Positions 6,719 through 9,800 of a stretch of DNA of 9,800 bases are shown in pieces. Numbering within the stretch: position 1 is the stretch's first letter; each line of letters opens with the position of its first letter. The position numbers and the translations under genes were made by a program. Under the pieces are notes generated by a model that saw only the letters and a program-made list of their open reading frames with translations, did no database searches and was not told where the DNA came from. The stretch is from Frankiales bacterium (GTDB lineage: Bacteria; Actinomycetota; Actinomycetes; Mycobacteriales; SCTD01): positions 1 to 9,800 of the forward strand of contig SCTD01000273.1 in NCBI GenBank assembly GCA_004299215.1, given 5' to 3'.

Positions 6719-6762
6719 CCGCGCTGGGACGCCGTTCCGACGACCGTGGTACGCGCCGTCCC

Positions 6763-6775
6763 TACCGTCCGGCCC
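6763..6775 (+). promoter_or_regulatory. Candidate leaderless -10 box for the small gene
   Basis: TACCGT (6763-6768) fits TANNNT and is followed by 7 nt and then the GTG at 6776. No Shine-Dalgarno sequence is visible. The -10 is the only promoter element I can support; no good -35 is seen. Confidence 0.45.
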
Positions 6776-7003
6776 GTGCTGATCTCCTTCGTCGTGCGCC
6801 TGTCGCCCGCCGTGCTCACCGCCGGCGACCTCGCCGGCGAGGTGGAGCACGTCCCCACCGGTGAGCGCGGGCAGTTCCGCGACGCCGTCGAGCTGACCCA
6901 CTGGTGCGCGCGCTTCGTCGTGCCGGCACCGCGCGGCACGGACCCCTTCGTCATCGCCCTCGACCCGGCGAGCACCCCCTCCGTACGGAAGAGCTCCTCA
7001 TGA
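6776..7003 (+). CDS. Small protein of unknown function (75 aa), coupled to the secreted repeat protein
   Basis: GTG 6776 opens a 75-residue frame whose third codon positions are almost all G or C, strong evidence that it is translated. The N-terminal part ISFVVRLSPAVLTAGDLAG then EVEHVPTGERGQFRDAVEL looks like a small compact fold of strand, helix and strand; the C-terminal part is LTHWCARFVVPAPRG then a polar tail. It has no signal peptide and no membrane span. I have an impression of similar short actinobacterial proteins but cannot name a family. Its TGA overlaps the ATG of the next gene (ATGA, 7000-7003), so the two are translationally coupled and probably work together. An in-frame GTG at 6746 would add 10 residues; 6776 is preferred because of the upstream -10 box. 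Confidence 0.75.
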   Translation: MLISFVVRLSPAVLTAGDLAGEVEHVPTGERGQFRDAVELTHWCARFVVPAPRGTDPFVIALDPASTPSVRKSSS

Positions 7004-9800
7004 CCGCTTCTGGAAGTGCCTGGACCCGCTACTTCTCGCACCGAGCGGTGGCTGCCGGCGTCGCCCTGAGCCTGGTCGGCGGCGTGGTCGCCGCGACGAG
7101 CGTGAGCGGCGCCGAGCCGGTCGTGATCAACGGCATGATCCCGGACCGCTACTTCAGCCCGGACGGGGACGGCTTCGAGGACACCTTCACGGCCTCGCTG
7201 AACTTCTCGGCGCTGAGCACGGTGACGGTGACGGTGACGCCTGTCGCGGGTGGCGCGCCGGTCAGCACCGAGACCGGGACGACCCACCCGCAGACCCTCG
7301 GCTACACGGTCAGCTGGGACGGCCTGACCGACGCGGGCACGCCGGCACCCGAGGGCGAGTACGACGTCGTGGTGAGCGCTACCACCGAGGACGGTGGCAC
7401 CGGGACGGCGGCCGGCACAGCCGGGGTCGACCGCGGCGGCTTCAGCGCGACCTGGACCTCCCCCGCCGCCGGCAGCGAGCTGCGCCGCGACGACGAGGTC
7501 TCGATCGGCACGACGGACGACCGTGCGGCCTTCGGCTTCCTGCAGGCGGCCGGCACCAGCGAGCAGCTGAGCTCCAGCAGCCGGAAGACCCCCGGCGGCA
7601 TGACGTTCACGGTGCTGCCCGGCGGGGTGCCGGACGGGCCGACCGACGTCGAGGCAGTGCTGATCTGGTGGGACGACCTCGAGGCCTGGCACGAGCAGAC
7701 GATCGCGCCGCGGTCCTTCACGCTCGTCTCGCAGGAGTCGGTCGCACTGGTCGGCAGCTCCTCGTGGGTCTTCCCTGAGATGCGGGACCGCTGGGGTTCT
7801 CCCGACGCGGAGTACGTCCAGATTGAGCTCGGCCGGCAGGCGACGGTCGACGTCGTGCTGCGCAACGCCGCTGAGCAGGTGGTGCGGACCTACCACGACG
7901 GCGCGACCTGCAGCTCGAACGACTGCATCGCCTGGGTCAACGGCCGGAGCGGTCCTACGGCCACCGACCCGCTGCTGCCCGAGGGCGACTACTCGCTCGA
8001 CGTGCGCGCTGAGTTCGCCGGCGGCAACGTGCTGAACGACTCGCTGGCGTTCCACGTCTCGCACGCGGTCCCCGCGGCGACGCTGACCGCACCCACCGCC
8101 GGGAGCGTGCTCAACGGCCCGGCGCAGCTGAGCGTGAACGTCACCGGTGGCATCGCGGCACACAGCGGCACGGCGTACGTCAAGAATGGCAGCTTCGGTG
8201 GCATCGGCTGGCTCTACTCCGACGCCACGCGCGAGCCCGGACCGGTCACGCTGGACGTCGACCTGAGCAGCACGCCCGACGGACCGGTCGAGGTCTACGT
8301 CGACCTGTCGCTGCAGGACCCCCTCGGCGGGTGGCACGACGTGCGCAGCCCGGCCGTCGGCTACACGGTCAGCAATGCCGTCGTGGTCACCGCCGACAGC
8401 GAGCTGGCCACCCTCTCGCCGGAGGCGACCCCGCCCGTCACGAGCGTGTCGACCTCCTACTCGGTCTCCCGCGACGCCACGGTCACGACCGTCGTCGAGG
8501 ACGCCGACGGCGGCGTGGTCAGCACGCTCGAGGACGGCGCCTGGCGCGTGAGCGGCGCGCACTCGGTGAGCTGGGACGGCACGGACGAGTCCGGCGACCC
8601 CGTCGCCAACGGCGACTACACGCTGCGCATCTCGGCGTCGATCTCGTCCGGCGCCTCGGGAGAGGCGACCCGAAGCATCAGCGTTGCGCGCTCCGACGTC
8701 GGCACGATCACCGTCTCCCCGGCAGGTCCAACGGTCTCCGGTGAGCTGACCGTGACCTTCGTGCCCAAGGACGGCGTGACGCCCACGGCCGTCCAGCTCT
8801 ACGACGCCGACTACGTGACCGGCTACCCGGTGGGCTACCTCTACCAGTCGGAGTACGACCCGGAGACCCTCGAGCCGACCGGGCCGTGGACCGGCAGCGT
8901 CAGCACGACGAGCTACCCGAACGGCCCCCACCGCCTCTTCGCCCGCGTCACGACCGCGAGCGGCACGGCGGCCACGCCACGCGTGGCGCTCACCTACGCC
9001 AACCCGGTCCAGCTGTCGGTCTACGGCGACGCCGACCTCTACCCCGACGACGCGTCGCGCGACCGGTGGGACCCGTCCGTCACCACTACGCAGCTGGCCG
9101 ACGTCAGCACCGTCATCACCGACGTCGACGGCGCCGTCGTGCGGACGCTGACCGCGACCAACGACACGAGCTACCACGACGTCTGGTGGGACGGCCGGGA
9201 CAGCAGCGGCGCGCGCGTGCCCGACGGGTCCTACACCGCCACCTTCACCGCCACCGAACCCGTGGTGCCGAGCGAGGATGAGGCGACGGCGACCATCACC
9301 GTGCGCACGCAGGACGCCGGCGCGGTCACCGAGCCGACCGCCGGCAGCACAGTTGCCGACCGGGTGTCGCTGACCTACACCCCACCGGCGGCCATCGCGG
9401 ACGCGATCTACTCCGTCGAGCTCAGGGCCCGATCGCTGCCCGCCGGCAGCTACCCCTCGAGCTGGACGCTCGGCACGCTCTACGAGGCAACCGACGGCGT
9501 GTGGCGCATCGCCGATGCCGACACCAGCTTCCTCAACGATGGGGCCTACGAGATCTACGCCGTCGTCGTCTGGCAGTCCGGCGGCCTCTACCCGCAGGCC
9601 GGCACCACCGGCATGCCGGTCACCGTGGAGCAGCCCGGAGCCCTCGCGTCCGTCTCGGGCGGGCGTGCCTTCACCCCGGATGGCGACGGCTACGAGGACA
9701 CGGTCGGCATCAGCTACCGCGTCGCCCGCGCCGCGGAGATCACCCGGACCGTCGTGCGCGAGGACGGCACGCCGATCGGCGTCACGTCGGTCGACGAGTG
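7000..9800 (+). CDS. Large secreted FlgD-Ig-like repeat protein (partial, runs off the right edge)
   Basis: At least 933 residues without a stop. ATG 7000 has GGAAG (6987-6991) 8 nt upstream and overlaps the previous stop. Residues 15-38 form a Sec-type signal peptide (basic start, Ala/Val/Leu core, cleavage likely after VSGA). The mature part is built of ~207-residue super-repeats. The first half of each is FlgD-Ig-like, ending in a WDG motif followed by (V/A)(P/N)DG-Y/GDY (W106, W312, W525, W730). The second half is another beta-rich module, three of four beginning P(T/A)AGS (F148, L362, G568, A775). FSPDGDGFED (52-61) and FTPDGDGYED (891-900) are acidic, calcium-binding-like turns in the first and fifth copies, missing from the middle ones. 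C304 and C309 may form a disulfide. It is most likely an extracellular structural or adhesive protein. Anchoring, catalysis and the true C-terminus are not visible. Confidence 0.85.
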   Translation, partial: MTASGSAWTRYFSHRAVAAGVALSLVGGVVAATSVSGAEPVVINGMIPDRYFSPDGDGFEDTFTASLNFSALSTVTVTVTPVAGGAPVSTETGTTHPQTLGYTVSWDGLTDAGTPAPEGEYDVVVSATTEDGGTGTAAGTAGVDRGGFSATWTSPAAGSELRRDDEVSIGTTDDRAAFGFLQAAGTSEQLSSSSRKTPGGMTFTVLPGGVPDGPTDVEAVLIWWDDLEAWHEQTIAPRSFTLVSQESVALVGSSSWVFPEMRDRWGSPDAEYVQIELGRQATVDVVLRNAAEQVVRTYHDGATCSSNDCIAWVNGRSGPTATDPLLPEGDYSLDVRAEFAGGNVLNDSLAFHVSHAVPAATLTAPTAGSVLNGPAQLSVNVTGGIAAHSGTAYVKNGSFGGIGWLYSDATREPGPVTLDVDLSSTPDGPVEVYVDLSLQDPLGGWHDVRSPAVGYTVSNAVVVTADSELATLSPEATPPVTSVSTSYSVSRDATVTTVVEDADGGVVSTLEDGAWRVSGAHSVSWDGTDESGDPVANGDYTLRISASISSGASGEATRSISVARSDVGTITVSPAGPTVSGELTVTFVPKDGVTPTAVQLYDADYVTGYPVGYLYQSEYDPETLEPTGPWTGSVSTTSYPNGPHRLFARVTTASGTAATPRVALTYANPVQLSVYGDADLYPDDASRDRWDPSVTTTQLADVSTVITDVDGAVVRTLTATNDTSYHDVWWDGRDSSGARVPDGSYTATFTATEPVVPSEDEATATITVRTQDAGAVTEPTAGSTVADRVSLTYTPPAAIADAIYSVELRARSLPAGSYPSSWTLGTLYEATDGVWRIADADTSFLNDGAYEIYAVVVWQSGGLYPQAGTTGMPVTVEQPGALASVSGGRAFTPDGDGYEDTVGISYRVARAAEITRTVVREDGTPIGVTSVDE
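7222..7239 (+). repeat. Three tandem GTGACG units
   Basis: GTGACG is repeated three times in frame near residue 75-80 of the secreted protein, encoding VTVTVT in a beta strand. It is short and probably reflects the alternating strand sequence. Confidence 0.6.

Noticed and set aside
6675..6775. Known riboswitch (c-di-GMP, ydaO/c-di-AMP, TPP, cobalamin, FMN)
   Set aside because: None of the conserved core sequences I know for these classes is present, and the probable transcription start at 6776 would leave the element outside the leader.
6598..9177. Long minus-strand open frame (859 codons)
   Set aside because: It is antisense to the secreted repeat protein, which has a signal peptide, repeats and a ribosome binding site. 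The antisense product is rich in Arg, Gly, Asp and Val with no domain, as expected for a shadow frame in GC-rich DNA.

Overview
The window is about 73% GC with strongly G/C-biased third codon positions, several GTG starts and several starts with no visible ribosome binding site. This points to a high-GC actinobacterium (Actinomycetota); I cannot name the genus.

Layout. Positions 1-4291 are a surface-polysaccharide locus: four glycosyltransferases and the start of a polytopic membrane protein that looks like an O-antigen ligase/polymerase. Three glycosyltransferases and the membrane protein are on the minus strand. A GT2-family enzyme (1380-2279) lies on the plus strand between them. It is separated by only 26 bp from the divergent gene on its left and overlaps the convergent gene on its right by 32 bp. 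Together the set looks like the later steps of building a cell-envelope glycan: sugars added to a lipid carrier in the cytosol, then export and polymerisation.

Positions 4292-4506 are a divergent promoter region. It has a candidate -10 box for each direction, a 14-bp palindrome, and a 10-bp direct repeat at 42-bp spacing. To its right, 4507-6570 encodes a regulator with about 450 residues of helical, TPR-like sequence followed by a C-terminal SARP head (winged helix plus BTAD). This reverses the usual SARP order, and there is no ATPase. Its position suggests, but does not prove, that it controls the divergent glycosyltransferase genes or itself.

Positions 6571-6775 are non-coding and structured: a 22-bp-arm palindrome (6587-6648), then a bulged GC-rich hairpin flanked by two copies of AGAACCAC, then a candidate -10 box for a leaderless GTG gene. 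That gene encodes a 75-residue protein of unknown function, coupled by an ATGA overlap to a very large secreted protein that starts at 7000 and runs off the window. The secreted protein has a Sec-type signal peptide and at least four tandem ~207-residue super-repeats. Each pairs a FlgD-Ig-like module with a second beta-rich module, consistent with a cell-surface or extracellular structural or adhesive protein.

The least explained parts are the small gene plus giant repeat protein with its structured upstream region, and the inverted-architecture SARP. I saw no tRNA, rRNA, CRISPR array, transposase or integrase.
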